A stretch of DNA of 6,724 bases from B16-G9 sp964400655 (lineage in GTDB: Bacteria > Bacteroidota > Bacteroidia > Bacteroidales > F082), in NCBI GenBank assembly GCA_964400655.1, contig CAYNVN010000029.1, positions 1 to 6,724 of the forward strand, written 5' to 3'. The notes under the pieces were generated by a model. The model saw only the letters and a program-made list of their open reading frames with translations. It made no database searches and had not been told where the DNA came from. Shown in pieces: positions 6,184 to 6,724 of the stretch; the stretch's first letter is position 1, and every line of letters begins with the position of its first letter. The translations under genes and the position numbers were made by a program.

Positions 6184-6200
6184 AAGCACCAAATTACAAA
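6184..6200 (+). repeat. Second copy of the AAGCACCAAATYACAA repeat fragment
   Basis: AAGCACCAAATTACAA (6184-6199) matches 55-70 in the left repeat island at 15 of 16 bases and in the same orientation. AAATTACAAA (6191-6200) is also identical to 41-50. It sits in the 138-bp AT-rich spacer (6125-6262) upstream of hydA, in which I see no other clear signal. Confidence 0.5.
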
Positions 6201-6262
6201 TAATATCTAATCTTCAAATATTTTCAATATCGAAACTGTAAATGTTGGGAATTGATTTTTGA

Positions 6263-6724
6263 TTAAACAGATTTTTTCGCTATTAACTGCTTTTGATACA
6301 GATTTTCCTTAATTTCTTTAAACCCCATCTTTTTTAAATAGGCCGCATGTTTTTTGCTGTAAACCGGCACGGTTACCTTTTTAAACCCCTCGTTAATAAA
6401 TTTTTTGCGTAAACGGTGATAGATGTAATGGCCGTTTTTAAAATCGCGATACTCCGGAATTACGTAATCGAGCCCTACCACCAAAGTGTCATTATTTTCG
6501 CGATGAGCCAGAAAAATACCGGCCACCCGCATATCGCGCAACACAAAAAAACTGATGGTGTTTATTTCGGGTTTATAAGAAAATCCCGGGAAAAATTTCT
6601 GAATCTCCTTTTCGTGGAAATTAAGAAACTTAAGCAGATATTTGTTATCGCTTCGTACCTCAAGGGTTTCAAAGTGCTCTTTTTTTGAATAGATTTTGCT
6701 CAGGTAGTAGATGTCAACCAACGC
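6263..6724 (-). CDS. GNAT-like domain, C-terminal part of a possible YgjV-like protein (partial)
   Basis: The reading frame is open to the right edge, where the codons read A-L-V-D-I-Y-Y. The 153 visible codons are therefore the C-terminal part of a longer gene, and no start is assigned. The segment FFVLRDMRVAGIFLAH (about residues 59-74), the strand VGLDYVIPEYRDF (about 83-95) and HAAYLKKMGFKEI (about 126-138) follow the fold of a GNAT acyltransferase. The acetyl-CoA loop (R/QxxGxG/A) is degenerate here (YRDFKNG). The LVDIYYLSKIY start reminds me of Bacteroidota proteins in which a short YgjV-like membrane region precedes such a domain, but the membrane part lies outside the window. The stop is 138 bp upstream of hydA on the same strand. 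Catalytic activity and acceptor are unknown. Confidence 0.7.
   Translation of the reverse strand, partial: ALVDIYYLSKIYSKKEHFETLEVRSDNKYLLKFLNFHEKEIQKFFPGFSYKPEINTISFFVLRDMRVAGIFLAHRENNDTLVVGLDYVIPEYRDFKNGHYIYHRLRKKFINEGFKKVTVPVYSKKHAAYLKKMGFKEIKENLYQKQLIAKKSV

Noticed and set aside
5750..6241. 163-codon open frame antisense to the start of hydA
   Set aside because: It is a frame shadow of a gene with a full set of catalytic residues, and it has no recognisable domain.

Overview
This window looks like chromosome from a member of the Bacteroidota, probably the Bacteroidales/Marinilabiliales side. The evidence is the ParE-type topoisomerase sequence, a TAnnTTTG-type -7 promoter element in front of it, and a mosaic of intergenic repeats (CTTTNAAC-type runs, CAACCAGCAACCAG runs, GTCATTCCGA/TCGGGATGAC palindromes) of the sort I associate with that phylum. 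The placement rests on remembered family sequences, not on a database search.

Layout from left to right. Bases 1-551 hold no credible gene and are a repeat island: short direct repeats, a GC-rich hairpin, a palindromic element of about 155 bp, and degenerate tandem 7-9 bp units. Next is a minus-strand two-gene unit. A CbpA-like J-domain co-chaperone (933-1865) is followed after 18 bp by a 120-residue protein (552-914) that resembles part of DNA-damage-inducible protein DinD. This second gene sits where many organisms carry the chaperone modulator cbpM. Both genes have strong Shine-Dalgarno sequences.

A 285-bp divergent intergenic region separates that unit from plus-strand parE (2151-4004, topoisomerase IV subunit B). 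parE overlaps by 4 bases a TtcA-type PP-loop tRNA 2-thiolation enzyme (4001-4741), which most likely starts with TTG. The ttcA stop codon abuts the stop codon of a convergent dihydropyrimidinase/D-hydantoinase gene (4742-6124, minus strand). After a 138-bp AT-rich spacer that carries another fragment of the repeat family, a minus-strand gene runs off the right edge (6263-6724). It encodes a GNAT-like C-terminal domain, possibly part of a YgjV-like membrane protein.

Most genes here are housekeeping: protein folding, chromosome decatenation, tRNA modification and cyclic-amide hydrolysis. They do not form one pathway. The least explained items are the DinD-like partner of the co-chaperone and the repeat island beyond it. 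I see no phage, CRISPR, transposase or defence cassette, and no clear evidence of a new multi-gene system.
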